From Neoluteolibacter marinus (lineage in GTDB: Bacteria; Verrucomicrobiota; Verrucomicrobiia; Verrucomicrobiales; Akkermansiaceae), in NCBI RefSeq assembly GCF_014904755.1, contig NZ_JACZFQ010000071.1, forward strand, positions 1 to 44,878: a DNA stretch of 44,878 nucleotides, written 5' to 3'. Under the pieces are notes generated by a model that was given only the letters and a program-made list of their open reading frames with translations, did not search any database and was not told where the DNA came from. Shown in pieces: positions 17,801 to 26,134 of the stretch (the stretch's first letter is position 1; each line of letters opens with the position of its first letter). The position numbers and the translations under genes were made by a program.

Positions 17801-18666
17801 TTTCCCCCCTTGCCGGGATGCCTCTCGAGCGCTTGAGCTTCAGCCGCACGCCGGTCACGGATCTCGGGGCGCTGTCGGGAGCCGGCTCGCTATCTGATCT
17901 AACCCTCTCACTCGGTTCGCGGGACCTGGCCTCCTTGCGCGCGTTGCCTGCGCTGACGCGATTGTCGTATGTCGAGGCCGACGGCGGATTTCCAAGCCAG
18001 ACCGTCGCGGAATTCTGGGACGAGTTCGATCAAGGGGGGCTCAAGGCTGCCGACATCGCGGGCTTGGCCCGCGAGTCCTCGCAGCGGCCGGACGACAGCT
18101 TGTTCGCGCTGCGGGTTGCCGCCCTCCAGGCGTGGTTCGGGCTGGATGCCGATCACAACGAAACGGCCGGTCGCTTGCTCGCGATGGCCGGGAAATCGCA
18201 AGACCCGGACTTCAAGGAGCGTGCCGCAAAGGCGTGGTGCTTCCGGGCGGGGGCGGATCCCCGGAGGCTCGAGGTCGTGCTGGCCCTGGCAAGGGAAGCG
18301 GCGAGTGGCGGAGAAAGTCCCAAGCAGAGGCCGTGGACCCTGCAGACGCTCGGCATGGCCGAGTTCCGGGCCGGCAACCTGGCCGCCGCAAAAGCCGCCT
18401 TCACGGAATCGGTGCGGGTGGCGGAAGCCGATGGCTGGCATCCCGAACTTCGGCCGCTGATCCAGGTCCCGGCCGGCTTTTTCCAAGCGATGATCCTGTC
18501 CCGCCAGGGAGATGCGGAGGGCGCGCGGATTTACTTCGAGCAAGCCCGCTCGCCGATGGAAACCGTGCCTCCGGGGGGCGAGGAATCGTTGCCTCGCGTG
18601 GTCACCCAGGATCACCTCCTTTGTTGGCTGGCCCAGCGTGAGGCCGCCGGGGCGTTGGGTCGGTGA
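14872..18666 (+). CDS. Transmembrane Ser/Thr protein kinase with TPR and leucine-rich repeats
   Basis: The 1264-residue protein begins with an N-terminal helical segment (1-75) common in sigma-linked kinases. A full protein kinase domain (about 78-375) follows, with glycine loop GEGGFGVV (87-94), K110, catalytic HRDIKPSN (201-208, D203), DFG (224-226) and SPE (255-257). A single membrane helix (about 402-422) is followed by TPR-like helices (about 450-520). Two blocks of roughly 22-residue leucine-rich repeats of the LxxLDLSxTxVxDLSPL type cover about 600-775 and 860-1035. The tail (about 1060-1264) is helical, probably more TPR. The kinase is inside and the repeats outside the cytoplasmic membrane. 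With the sigma factor 45 bp upstream it forms a signalling pair. The stimulus is unknown. Confidence 0.92.
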   Translation: MKPQARELFAEALELPASRRERFLEQACGGDDGLRREVEAMLADLLKADEFFGDIDGTTLGAEEFRGIEGEGEGESIGPYLLCERIGEGGFGVVWRAEQRVPITRNVALKVIKAGMDTREVLARFEAERQVLAMMDHPNIAMVLDAGATRAGRPYFAMELVQGVPITRFCKQADMEIPGCLALFLEVCAAIQHAHQKGIIHRDIKPSNVLVSGRHGRPVVKVIDFGIAKAIQGKLADRSLVTRSGQFLGTPVYMSPEQADRGGQDIDTRSDIYSLGILLYELLAGVPPYEKGLLESAGDDEVCRMIREVDPVRPSARSATIAGPRARSGEVGETPRRRDIEPDLDWIVMKAIEKDRGRRYESVDAFAGDIQRFLADEPVSARPPSTGYQLRKFARRHKTAFRVGALLAAMMTVATILSSGWAIRATRAENASGEALAELRATAPAFAVQARTLAAQERFGEAIEKLDYALKLQPDQADYQLAKADLLQSQLKLGEAAAAYREAQRMDPSLEAAGRSASLCEELLSAPPASDGGLSRESLSRLHVALLQGQRPAAEIMPVARLLGEERKLLVDYWSGRLTEVALAPDRPLAERLEVRDDGLLALDLSDTKVVDLSRLAGMPLGALDLSGCGEIANFAALAGFPLLKSLDLQGTKPGDLAALQSLPLEDLDLSDTPVADLSPLKDCRLEQLSIRGTRVSDLVPIAAMPLRVLDASGIPATDFSRLAGAPLEICQLENVALRDLSFLEGAPLRVLGLAGCREARGYRVLATMESLQELELPGSFRELPAAELAALGALRDLPGLTEIRIGGKAGARDVRDGPAKEGFWKAWDRERSMTAALSKGGFDFSLTTLPRGSSRLVVTGRDFKDVAIVAGTPVEELVLLGTAVEDLRPLGGQPLAELDVSRTRVTDLSALRSPVLSAALRKLGIWRIDVNDFSPLSACRNLEFLDAADTPLADLSVLAERRMRVLLLSGTRVSDLSPLAGMPLERLSFSRTPVTDLGALSGAGSLSDLTLSLGSRDLASLRALPALTRLSYVEADGGFPSQTVAEFWDEFDQGGLKAADIAGLARESSQRPDDSLFALRVAALQAWFGLDADHNETAGRLLAMAGKSQDPDFKERAAKAWCFRAGADPRRLEVVLALAREAASGGESPKQRPWTLQTLGMAEFRAGNLAAAKAAFTESVRVAEADGWHPELRPLIQVPAGFFQAMILSRQGDAEGARIYFEQARSPMETVPPGGEESLPRVVTQDHLLCWLAQREAAGALGR

Positions 18667-18961
18667 TCCGGATTCCGCGAAAAAATTTCGCGGGTGTGTC
18701 CGCTTTTGTCGCCGCTTTGCGCGTGTGTGAATGGCCGGACCTTCGGGTGGAGGGATGGCCGACGCCCCTGGCAGATCCTCACGATGCATTCCGGCCTCCT
18801 GCTGATTCGACTCTTCCAGCTCTCCTGTCCCGCATCGGGGGCAGGAGCTTCAAACGCTTTCCTTCCCCGGGATTCGAAACCACAGCCCCCCGGCGGGAGG
18901 CCGGATTTCCCCTGAGTGGGGCGAAACGAAATCGGGATCTCCCTCCCTCCCCGATGGAAAA
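18667..18961. other. Gene-free stretch between convergent genes
   Basis: No supported gene in about 295 bp. A hairpin with nine-base arms (18823-18846, arms tcctgtccc and ggggcagga) may help terminate the kinase transcript, although no T run follows. A segment near 18759-18780 resembles a leucine-rich-repeat codon stretch of the kinase (near 17716-17740), possibly a decayed repeat or chance. Confidence 0.4.
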
Positions 18962-18998
18962 GGGCCCCGCGTTATCAGCTCATGACGACGCGGGGCCT
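18962..18998 (-). terminator. Intrinsic terminator of the PL1 fusion gene, possibly bidirectional
   Basis: Perfect ten-base arms (ggccccgcgt 18963-18972 and acgcggggcc 18988-18997) enclose a 15-base loop. On the minus strand the stem is followed by CTTTTCC and lies 17 bases past the stop codon at 19016. On the plus strand it is followed by TGTTTG and could end kinase read-through. Confidence 0.7.
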
Positions 18999-19015
18999 GT
19001 TTGCGTCCGGACCCA

Positions 19016-22000
19016 TCAATCGACGGCGACACGGTAGAAGCGCTTGGTCCCGGTGGCTCCATCGGGGTGGACGAAGGTTTTCGCGGACCCGTCGCCGGCG
19101 ATCGGTGCACCGACCGGATCCCATGAACCGAGCGCCGGGTCGTCGGAGCATTCAAACTGGTAGCTGTGCCCGACATAGGTCTGGACGCTCAGTTTGAAGT
19201 CGTCGCCGTCGATCCTCGGATCGGTCGTGGTCACGCCGCTCGAGTCGATCACGACGCCGTAGTTTTCCAAATTCGGCGGCAGGCCCGCGCCGGCGGTGAG
19301 CAGGTCGAGGATCCCGTAGTTCTGGACGGTCTGGCTGGCGGAAAGACTGGCGCCGCCCTTGATGCGCATGGTGCCGTTGTTGACCACCGAACCGGTGACG
19401 GTCAGGTCGCCGCTGTCGACCTCGACGCTGCCGTTGTTCAGCAGCTCGCCGTCGATGGTGCCCGCGCCGCGGAGGGTCGCGCCGGCGGCAATGTCGAGGC
19501 TGGCTGTGGCCAGGGTGCCGCCGAGCAGATGGAAGACCGCGCCCGGCTCGACGCTCGTGCCGCCGCTGCAAGCGAGGGTGCCGGAGAGGGCGAGGGTGCC
19601 CTGGTTGACGGTGACCCCGCCGATGAAGTTCGAAGTGCCGCCCAGGGTCCAAGTCCCGGCGCCGGTCTTGACGAGGAACAGGCCGGCCTCATCGCCGCCG
19701 TCGTCGATGGTCCCGGCGAAGCTCTGGTTCGTGCCCAGGGCTCCGACCACGTAAGTCGAAGTGGTCGGGCCGCTGCCGGTTTGGCGGCCTTCGAGGCGGG
19801 TTCCCGGGCCGCCCTCGAGACCACCCAGATGGATCGTCTTGTCGCCGTTGCGGTTGTTCAGTCGCGCGCCCGCGGTTCCAAGGTCGATGAGGGTGGCGGC
19901 ACTGCCGAAGTTGCGGTCGTCCAGCGGTGTGCCGTTCCAGTTGAGGCGCAGGGTTCCGGATCCGCTGCCGAAGTCCAGGCTGCCGCTGAATCCGGCCATG
20001 TCGCCGTTGACGGTGAGAATGCCGGCGACCGCGGAAAGGTTCACCCTGGCGTCGCCGGTGCTGGTCATGGTGTTGGCATTGGAACCCACGATGGCGCTGT
20101 TGCCGCCGGTGGCGATGGCGCTGGTCCCGCTGAAAACCATCGGGTTGTTGAGGTTGCCGGAGAGGATGTTCAAGGTGCCGCCGCCGAGGTGGATGGGCCC
20201 GCTGCCGAGCGGGGCATTGCCGGACACCGCCAGGACGCCGCCGGAGAGGTAGGTGCCGCCGGAATAGGTGTTGCCCGACGGGTTCGGGGTGACGGTCAGG
20301 GTCCCCGCGCCGGCTTTCATCAGCGAGCCGGTGCCGGCGAGGGTTCCGGACGTGCCGTCGAATCCGAGGTTGGCACCGGTCGTGTTGTCCACCAGCACCT
20401 CGCGCGGTTGGAGGGTGCCGTTCAGTGCCACCGTTCCGGTCGCTGCCGGACCGGTGAAGCTGACCCGGTCGAGGTTGTAGAACTTGTTGTCGCCGCCCGG
20501 GCCGTTGCTGAAGTTGGCGGTGCCGTTGAGATCCCAGGCGCCGCCGCCGGCTCCGGTCCAGGTCAAGTCAGCCGCGGTGCCGGACACCGTCAGCCAGATG
20601 CTCTTCGGGCCGGCGGCCACCGTCGATGACCGGCCCATCGCGTACCCCTGGCGGGTACTTGCGGGGAAGTCGTGGGTGAGGTTCACCGACGACGCGCTGC
20701 TGTTAGGTGCTCCGCTGACGAGGGTGTAGGTGCCGGCATTCAGGTAGCCGTCGAGGAGGTTGAAGTGGAAGTTGATGGTGCCGGTTTGGGCGAGGGTTCC
20801 AGCAGACACGAGGATCCGGTCGTTGGTCCCGCCGGCGTTCGAGGTGAGATCGAAGTCGAGGTGGGAGCCGGAATTGAGGACGAGTCCGCCGGCGGCGGTC
20901 ATGGTGCCGGCGTTGCCGGGGCTGTTGCCCGGGGAAACACGGCCGTCGGTCTGGACGGTCAGGACATTGCCGACCGGACCGCTGCCGCTGAGCTTCGAGC
21001 CGCCGCCGACGAAGACGTTGGTTGCGCCCAGGGATCCGAGCACTTCAAGGGTGCCACCGTAGATCGCGGTGGTGCCGGTGTAGCTGTGGTTTCCGGAGAG
21101 CGTGAGCTTGCCCGCGCCGTATTTGGAGAGGCCGGTGGCGCTGGGCGCACCGTCGGTGATGACGCCGGCGAACTCGGAGTCGGTGCCGAGTTGACCCACG
21201 GACAAGGTGGTGACGCCGCTGGAGTTGTAGGCCCCGCGGATCCGCGAGTTGGCGTCGCCGGAAAGCTGCCCGAACTCGTAGGTGTTGCCGGTCGAGTAGT
21301 TCTGCGTGAACAGGTCGATGCCGGACAGATGGATGCGGGCGTTGAGGAAGCCGTTGAAGGATCCGCTCAGCGCCCGCATCGCGATGCGGCCGCCGTTGCC
21401 CGGGGCGGTGGCGCCGCCGGTGAGGTTGACGGTGCCCGTGCAGCCGGAGGAGGCACCGTCGAGGTAGGCGCGGCCCTCGGTGCCGAGGGTCGAGGGAGAA
21501 TGGATGTTGAAGGTCCCGCCGCCGGAGAGGGATCCGTCGAGCTCGATGCGCGGGGAGAGGTTGAGGTTGCCGGTCGCGCCGGCGGAGACCTTGATGTCGG
21601 GGGTCAAGGTCAGGTAATTCGAGCCGGTGTTGTCGGTGAGCGTGCTGCCGCCGGTGAACTGGATCGCACCGCCGGCCAGGTTGCCGCCGTTGTTCAGGAT
21701 CGTGTTGCCGCCGTTGAGGAAAGTGCCGGAGGCGAAGCTCGCCGGAGTGACGAGGGTCAGGTTGCTGTCGCTGGCCTTTGTGAGCGCGCCGGTCGACGCG
21801 ATGTTGCCGGTGCCGGCGAAAGTGTAGGCCTTGGTGCCGGTCACCAGCAGCGAGCCGGTGAACTGGGAGCCGTCGACATTGACCGCCGGGGCTGCCGACC
21901 CGCGGTCGTCGAAGAGCGCGGTGTCGCCGGCGGAGAAGACCGTTCCTGTGCCCGAGCCGGTCTGCCAGTTGACGCTGGCCTGGTCCCAGAGGTTGCCGAT

Positions 22001-23812
22001 GCCGTCGCCGATCCACACCAGGTCGCGGGGGGCGGCATTGCTGGTGACGAGCAGCGCGAACTGCTGGCTCCACTGGCTGCCGTCGGCATCGGTCACGGTG
22101 AAGTTGAATCCGGCGCGGCCGGTGAAGTTCTGGGTCGGGGTGAACTTGACGACCGGACCGCCGGCGGCAGGCGTGGTGCCGTTGGCGAGGAACTGCTGGA
22201 CGCTGCCGTTGGCGATACCGGAAATGTTGATGACCGGCGCGGCGGTGAAGGCGTCGGTGTATTTCGCGAGGTCGATCACCTGCACCGACGGCGCACCGGC
22301 CGTGTTCTTCGCCACCGTGGCATGGGGGATCGCCTTGAAGTGGAGATACTCCTCGAGAAGCGTGTATCCCACCGGAGTTCCGGCCGGGAAGAAGGTGTTC
22401 GGGAGTTGGCCGGCGGTGAAGGCGCTGTTGTGGTCGTCGCCGACGACGTTGTAGGCGATCCCGTTCTGGCCGTTGAGGGCGAGCTCCCAGTAATCGGGCA
22501 TGCCGTCGAGGTCCGAGTCGGTCGGCGGCGTGGTGCCGTTGAGCGTGCCGAAGCCGTTGTTGGTGATACCGTATTGATCGGCGAGAAGCTGTTCGCCGTT
22601 GTTGGTGCGGGCCGGATCCTCGCCGGCGACCTTGCCGTCCTTCTGGACCAGGATGCTGTACTGGTTGACCACGCTGTCGACCAGCAGGTCGTCGAGTTCG
22701 TCGCGGAGATCGCCGGGGTAGTTCGCATCGAGGCGCAGCGGGGCGGCGGAGGACAGGACCTTCTTGTAAGCCGTCAGCGGATCATCGACGGCAACCGTGG
22801 CGGTCCCGGTCGCGCCGGTGTAGGGAACGGCGGACTTGTAGTAGCGGTTGGCGCCGACCGCGTCGCCCGGGGTGAACTCGGCGCCCGAGACGATGCCGTA
22901 ACCGCGGTCGGTCCCGTCGAGGACGCCGTTGTCGTTGTTGTCGTAGAGGGTGTCGTCGAGATGGAGGCTGAAGTTCGGTAATCCATTCGAAGCGACGGTC
23001 GCCTTGGTCAGGCCGGTGCTTTTCAGCGTGCTGCCGTCGTCCGCGTCGTCGATGGAGATGTAGTAGCAGCCGCGGACGTTGGCCTTCCAGTTCGCGGGCG
23101 TCTGCGAGTCGCCCATGATGAAGCCCTCGTTGCGCCAGTGGAAGGTGACGTTGTTGATCCACTCCAGCATCGACGGCCGGGCCTTTGGATTGCGGGTCCG
23201 GTGATGGGCCCAGAGGGTGTGGTGGCAGGAGCCGTTTTGCAGGTCCCACAGGCCGCCGGCGTTGTGCCGCTCCATGCCCCAAGTGGAGTTGGAGTATTGC
23301 ATCGTGAAGTGGTTCACCGAGCTGTTGAAGAACGAGAAGTTCTCGTCGGTGCTGAACATCATCGAGATGTGGTCGAGCATCGTCCGCTGCGCCGTGCTCG
23401 CGATGTTGAGGCAGTCGCCGCCGGTGCCGTTCTTGCCGTGGCGGATACGGAAGTGGCGCATGACCGTGTCGCTGCCGCTGATGAGCATCCGGCCGCCGCG
23501 CAGGCCGACGCCGTCGCCCGGCGCGGTCTGGCCGGCGATGGTGACCTTGGACGGGACGTTGAAATTGGTGTCGGAAACCACCGGGATGTAGCCGCTGACC
23601 GCGAACACGATGGTGCGGCCTTCCGGGGGAGCGGTGCTGAGCCCCACCCGCAAAGAACCCGCGCCGTTGTTGTTGAGGGTGGTGACGTAGTAGACGTCAC
23701 CGCCGCGGCCGCCGGTGGCGTAGGCGCCGAAGCCCTGGGCTCCGGGGAAGGCGGGAATCTGGGCGGTCAGGGGAAGGGCTGCGGCAAGGAAGGGGAGAAC
23801 AAGGCGAATCAT
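19016..23812 (-). CDS. Pectate lyase (PL1-type) fused to a giant beta-strand-repeat region
   Basis: This 1598-residue exported protein starts at ATG 23812, directly before a signal peptide (MIRLVLPFLAAALPLTAQ). The frame stays open upstream but that part is a shadow of the preceding gene. Residues about 19-490 are a parallel beta-helix pectate lyase of the PL1 type: IPAFPGAQGFGAYATGGRGG at the start, VTIAGQTAPGDGV (90-102), MLDHISMMFSTDEN (145-158) and HHRTRNPKARP (203-213) with candidate catalytic arginines, plus a TDSDLDGMPDYWE calcium-binding segment near 431-443. Residues about 600-1540 carry autotransporter-associated beta-strand repeats, and the end (SYQFECSDDPALGSWDPVG...RFYRVAVD) resembles exported Verrucomicrobiota tails. 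It should cleave homogalacturonan outside the cell, with the repeats as scaffold or anchor. Its ATG overlaps the stop of the esterase gene (ATGA), and a strong terminator follows. Confidence 0.9.
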   Translation of the reverse strand: MIRLVLPFLAAALPLTAQIPAFPGAQGFGAYATGGRGGDVYYVTTLNNNGAGSLRVGLSTAPPEGRTIVFAVSGYIPVVSDTNFNVPSKVTIAGQTAPGDGVGLRGGRMLISGSDTVMRHFRIRHGKNGTGGDCLNIASTAQRTMLDHISMMFSTDENFSFFNSSVNHFTMQYSNSTWGMERHNAGGLWDLQNGSCHHTLWAHHRTRNPKARPSMLEWINNVTFHWRNEGFIMGDSQTPANWKANVRGCYYISIDDADDGSTLKSTGLTKATVASNGLPNFSLHLDDTLYDNNDNGVLDGTDRGYGIVSGAEFTPGDAVGANRYYKSAVPYTGATGTATVAVDDPLTAYKKVLSSAAPLRLDANYPGDLRDELDDLLVDSVVNQYSILVQKDGKVAGEDPARTNNGEQLLADQYGITNNGFGTLNGTTPPTDSDLDGMPDYWELALNGQNGIAYNVVGDDHNSAFTAGQLPNTFFPAGTPVGYTLLEEYLHFKAIPHATVAKNTAGAPSVQVIDLAKYTDAFTAAPVINISGIANGSVQQFLANGTTPAAGGPVVKFTPTQNFTGRAGFNFTVTDADGSQWSQQFALLVTSNAAPRDLVWIGDGIGNLWDQASVNWQTGSGTGTVFSAGDTALFDDRGSAAPAVNVDGSQFTGSLLVTGTKAYTFAGTGNIASTGALTKASDSNLTLVTPASFASGTFLNGGNTILNNGGNLAGGAIQFTGGSTLTDNTGSNYLTLTPDIKVSAGATGNLNLSPRIELDGSLSGGGTFNIHSPSTLGTEGRAYLDGASSGCTGTVNLTGGATAPGNGGRIAMRALSGSFNGFLNARIHLSGIDLFTQNYSTGNTYEFGQLSGDANSRIRGAYNSSGVTTLSVGQLGTDSEFAGVITDGAPSATGLSKYGAGKLTLSGNHSYTGTTAIYGGTLEVLGSLGATNVFVGGGSKLSGSGPVGNVLTVQTDGRVSPGNSPGNAGTMTAAGGLVLNSGSHLDFDLTSNAGGTNDRILVSAGTLAQTGTINFHFNLLDGYLNAGTYTLVSGAPNSSASSVNLTHDFPASTRQGYAMGRSSTVAAGPKSIWLTVSGTAADLTWTGAGGGAWDLNGTANFSNGPGGDNKFYNLDRVSFTGPAATGTVALNGTLQPREVLVDNTTGANLGFDGTSGTLAGTGSLMKAGAGTLTVTPNPSGNTYSGGTYLSGGVLAVSGNAPLGSGPIHLGGGTLNILSGNLNNPMVFSGTSAIATGGNSAIVGSNANTMTSTGDARVNLSAVAGILTVNGDMAGFSGSLDFGSGSGTLRLNWNGTPLDDRNFGSAATLIDLGTAGARLNNRNGDKTIHLGGLEGGPGTRLEGRQTGSGPTTSTYVVGALGTNQSFAGTIDDGGDEAGLFLVKTGAGTWTLGGTSNFIGGVTVNQGTLALSGTLACSGGTSVEPGAVFHLLGGTLATASLDIAAGATLRGAGTIDGELLNNGSVEVDSGDLTVTGSVVNNGTMRIKGGASLSASQTVQNYGILDLLTAGAGLPPNLENYGVVIDSSGVTTTDPRIDGDDFKLSVQTYVGHSYQFECSDDPALGSWDPVGAPIAGDGSAKTFVHPDGATGTKRFYRVAVD
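19192..22015 (-). repeat. Autotransporter-associated beta-strand repeat array of the PL1 fusion
   Basis: Approximate DNA span of the repeat part of the protein. Recurring units look like KxGAGTLTVxxNxSGNTYSGGTYLSGG and GAGKLTLSGNHSYTG. Boundaries are approximate. Confidence 0.7.
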
Positions 23813-26010
23813 GGATCGGTGCGGAACGGAGCGGCGGGAAGGCCTTCGGCATTGAAAAGGTTGGCGCCCACCGGGTTGTCGGCCCAGGCGTAGCGGACAT
23901 AGGCGGGGCGTTGGACCGCGGGGCTGGAGACGACGATGGTGTCGCCTTCGATGGTGGCGTCGGCCCACACGAACTTCCGGTCTTCACCGGCGATCGCGAA
24001 TTGCTGGAGGGGACCGTCCTTGGCGACGAGGCCTCCGCCCACGTGGTCGAAGTGGAGGAGGATCATGCCGTCCTCGATCTCCGACATCTTGATCATGGGG
24101 CCGCAGGGCACGAGATCCCTGCGGTAGGTCCCGTGCAAGGCGAGGCGGGCGAGGCGGGCTCCCACATCCTGCTTGTTGCGGGGGTGGACATCCTTGGCGT
24201 CACCGATGTCGATCGTCACCGCCATGCCGGTGGCCGGCAGTTCGAGCGAAGTCGCCTGGGCTTCGCGCATGCTCGCCAGGCTGCTGTTGCCCGGCTCCGG
24301 CTTGGGGTCGTGGTGCGCTGCGAGCTGGACAAAGTAGAAAGGGAATGCCTCACCGGACCAACGTTCCCGCCAGTCTTCGATCAGGGCCTTCTGCAGGGCC
24401 GGGTAAAGCTGGCGGCTGCCCCCGTTCGACTCCCCCTGATACCAGATGGCCCCGCGGATGCCATAGGGAGCGACCGGGGCGATCATGCCGTTGTAAAGGA
24501 CCGACGGGTTGTGCTGGTCCTGCATCGGATCGGGATGCCGCGGGGCGCGGCCCTTGTTGCCGCGGGCGGTCCATTTCGCGAGGGCCTTGCCATAGTCCTC
24601 GAAGGACTTCGGGTGATCGCGGTAGGTGATGAATTTCTTCCAGAAGGCGTCGCGCAAGGGCTTGAGTTCGGGAACCGAAGCCAGCTTCTCCTTGCTGATC
24701 CATGCCTCCGCGGTGCTGGCGCCGTAGGCACAGGTGACGAGACCCACGGGGACGTCGAGCTGCTGCTTCAGGTCGCGGCCGAAGAAGTAGGCGACCGCGG
24801 AGAAGTCGCCGGCGGTGGCCGGGGAGCAGACCTGCCATTCGCCCTCGACATCGCGCTGCGGGTCTTCGCGCAGGGTCCATGCGGCGGTGAACATGCGGAG
24901 CCGGGGATGATTCGCATCGGCGACTTCCCGTTCCCAATCCGTGGTGCCGGAGAAGTAGCGCTTCTCCGTCCTGGCAACCGTGAAATCCATGTTCGATTGG
25001 CCGGAACAGAGCCAGACTTCCCCGACGAGCACGTCCTTGAAGGTCCTGTTAGTGGCGGCTTTGACCACCAGCTCATGCGGCCCGCCGGCGGGCAAAGCGG
25101 GGAGATCGAGGCGGAAGTGACCGTTGTCGTCGGCCCGGGTGACGGCGGTCTTGCCGGCGATGCTGGCGGTCACCCCGGTGCCGGGAACGGTGGTTCCCCA
25201 GAGCGGATTGCCGCGGTCGCGCTGCAGCACCATGTGGTCCGAGAAGATGCGGGGCAACCAGAGGTCGGCGGGCAGCAGGTAGGGACCGATGGCGGTCGAA
25301 CGCAAGGCGCCGGCGAGGACCGAGGCATTGAATTCGGCACCCGGCGGGCCGGTGTGGGTGTGGTCGCTTCCCGCGAAGAGCAGCCCGGTTTTCTCCCGGC
25401 CGAGTTCCTCGTAGCGGTCGGCGAGCAGGGCATTGAACGGGATGAAGGCGGCACCGCCTTGCTTGGCGGACTCCCGGGCCCATCCCGCGTAGCTGTCGCC
25501 GGCGCGGCCGATCTTGCCATCGGTCCAGAGGTTGCGCGGGATCAACGAGGCGACGATCGGGGTGGCGCCTTTCGACTTGGTGTCAGAAATGTATTTCCGC
25601 AGGTACCAGCCGTAGCTGTGCACGGTTTCCGGCTTGCCGTCGGTCTGGCGGGTGATGTCCTCGCTTTCGTCGCCGGTGCCCTTGATCGAAGCCCGGCAGC
25701 GCTCGTCGTTGAGCTTGCCGCCGTCGTTGTGGCCGAACTGCATCACCACGAAATCGCCGGCTTTCAGGTTCGCCATCACCGCGTCCCATCGGCCCTCCGT
25801 CAGGAAGGTCCGGCTGCTGCGGCCGCCGATGGCGCGGTTGACGACGTCGATCTTCGCGGGATCGAAGTGCGCCACGAGCGGGTCCCCCCAGCCCTGCTGG
25901 CCGGAAGTCTGGTTGCGCACCGTGGAGTCGCCGATGATGAAAAGCGTGGGCTTCGCCCATGCCGGCACCATCAGCAGGCACGCGGCGAGGAGGCGGATTG
26001 GGTTTCGCAT
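23809..26010 (-). CDS. Rhamnogalacturonan acetylesterase (CE12) fused to a sialate O-acetylesterase-type esterase
   Basis: The 733-residue exported protein has two SGNH-type esterase modules. After a signal peptide (1-19), residues about 20-240 form a CE12 rhamnogalacturonan acetylesterase: GDST with nucleophile S29, IGGRSS (G63), GHND (N95) and SDHTH with D216 and H219 as the other catalytic pair. Residues about 250-733 match the sialate O-acetylesterase (SASA) family: FSDHMVLQRD near 256, an Ig-like insert, CSGQSNMDF with nucleophile S339, WYQGESNG (523-530) and DIGDAKDVHPRNK with D607 and H609. Both should remove acetyl groups, the first from GalA in RG-I and the second from an unknown position. 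All visible catalytic residues are intact in both halves. The last four bases overlap the PL1 fusion gene start, so the two are probably translated together. An inverted-motif copy lies 36-51 bp upstream. Confidence 0.92.
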   Translation of the reverse strand: MRNPIRLLAACLLMVPAWAKPTLFIIGDSTVRNQTSGQQGWGDPLVAHFDPAKIDVVNRAIGGRSSRTFLTEGRWDAVMANLKAGDFVVMQFGHNDGGKLNDERCRASIKGTGDESEDITRQTDGKPETVHSYGWYLRKYISDTKSKGATPIVASLIPRNLWTDGKIGRAGDSYAGWARESAKQGGAAFIPFNALLADRYEELGREKTGLLFAGSDHTHTGPPGAEFNASVLAGALRSTAIGPYLLPADLWLPRIFSDHMVLQRDRGNPLWGTTVPGTGVTASIAGKTAVTRADDNGHFRLDLPALPAGGPHELVVKAATNRTFKDVLVGEVWLCSGQSNMDFTVARTEKRYFSGTTDWEREVADANHPRLRMFTAAWTLREDPQRDVEGEWQVCSPATAGDFSAVAYFFGRDLKQQLDVPVGLVTCAYGASTAEAWISKEKLASVPELKPLRDAFWKKFITYRDHPKSFEDYGKALAKWTARGNKGRAPRHPDPMQDQHNPSVLYNGMIAPVAPYGIRGAIWYQGESNGGSRQLYPALQKALIEDWRERWSGEAFPFYFVQLAAHHDPKPEPGNSSLASMREAQATSLELPATGMAVTIDIGDAKDVHPRNKQDVGARLARLALHGTYRRDLVPCGPMIKMSEIEDGMILLHFDHVGGGLVAKDGPLQQFAIAGEDRKFVWADATIEGDTIVVSSPAVQRPAYVRYAWADNPVGANLFNAEGLPAAPFRTDP

Positions 26011-26045
26011 GGGGCAACGATGGCCGGGATCCGGCAGCCTGTCGC

Positions 26046-26061
26046 GTCCCCTCTATGGGTA
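26046..26061 (-). promoter_or_regulatory. Candidate operator, RG-I locus motif copy 5
   Basis: On the minus strand it reads TACCCATAGAGGGGAC, with a CCC/GGG core in a 6-4-6 arrangement. It lies in the 124-bp divergent gap, 36 bp upstream of the esterase fusion start and 74 bp upstream of the exported protein at 26135. Confidence 0.4.
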
Positions 26062-26134
26062 GGTTCCGGAGCGCTGGAATGTTGCATCGTGCTTGCCCTG
26101 TGGGGGACAAGGCGCATCCTGCGGACCATTGGCA

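Noticed and set aside
18759-18780. Similarity to a leucine-rich-repeat stretch of the kinase gene
   Set aside because: Too short to distinguish a decayed repeat from chance in this GC-rich DNA.
18840-18905. tRNA-like T-loop sequence (ttcgaat on the minus strand)
   Set aside because: The flanking bases do not form a T stem and no acceptor or anticodon arm can be folded around it.
20672-22981. Plus-strand open frame of 769 codons opposite the PL1 fusion
   Set aside because: Antisense shadow; repetitive Gly/Glu/Val composition derived from the repeats on the other strand.
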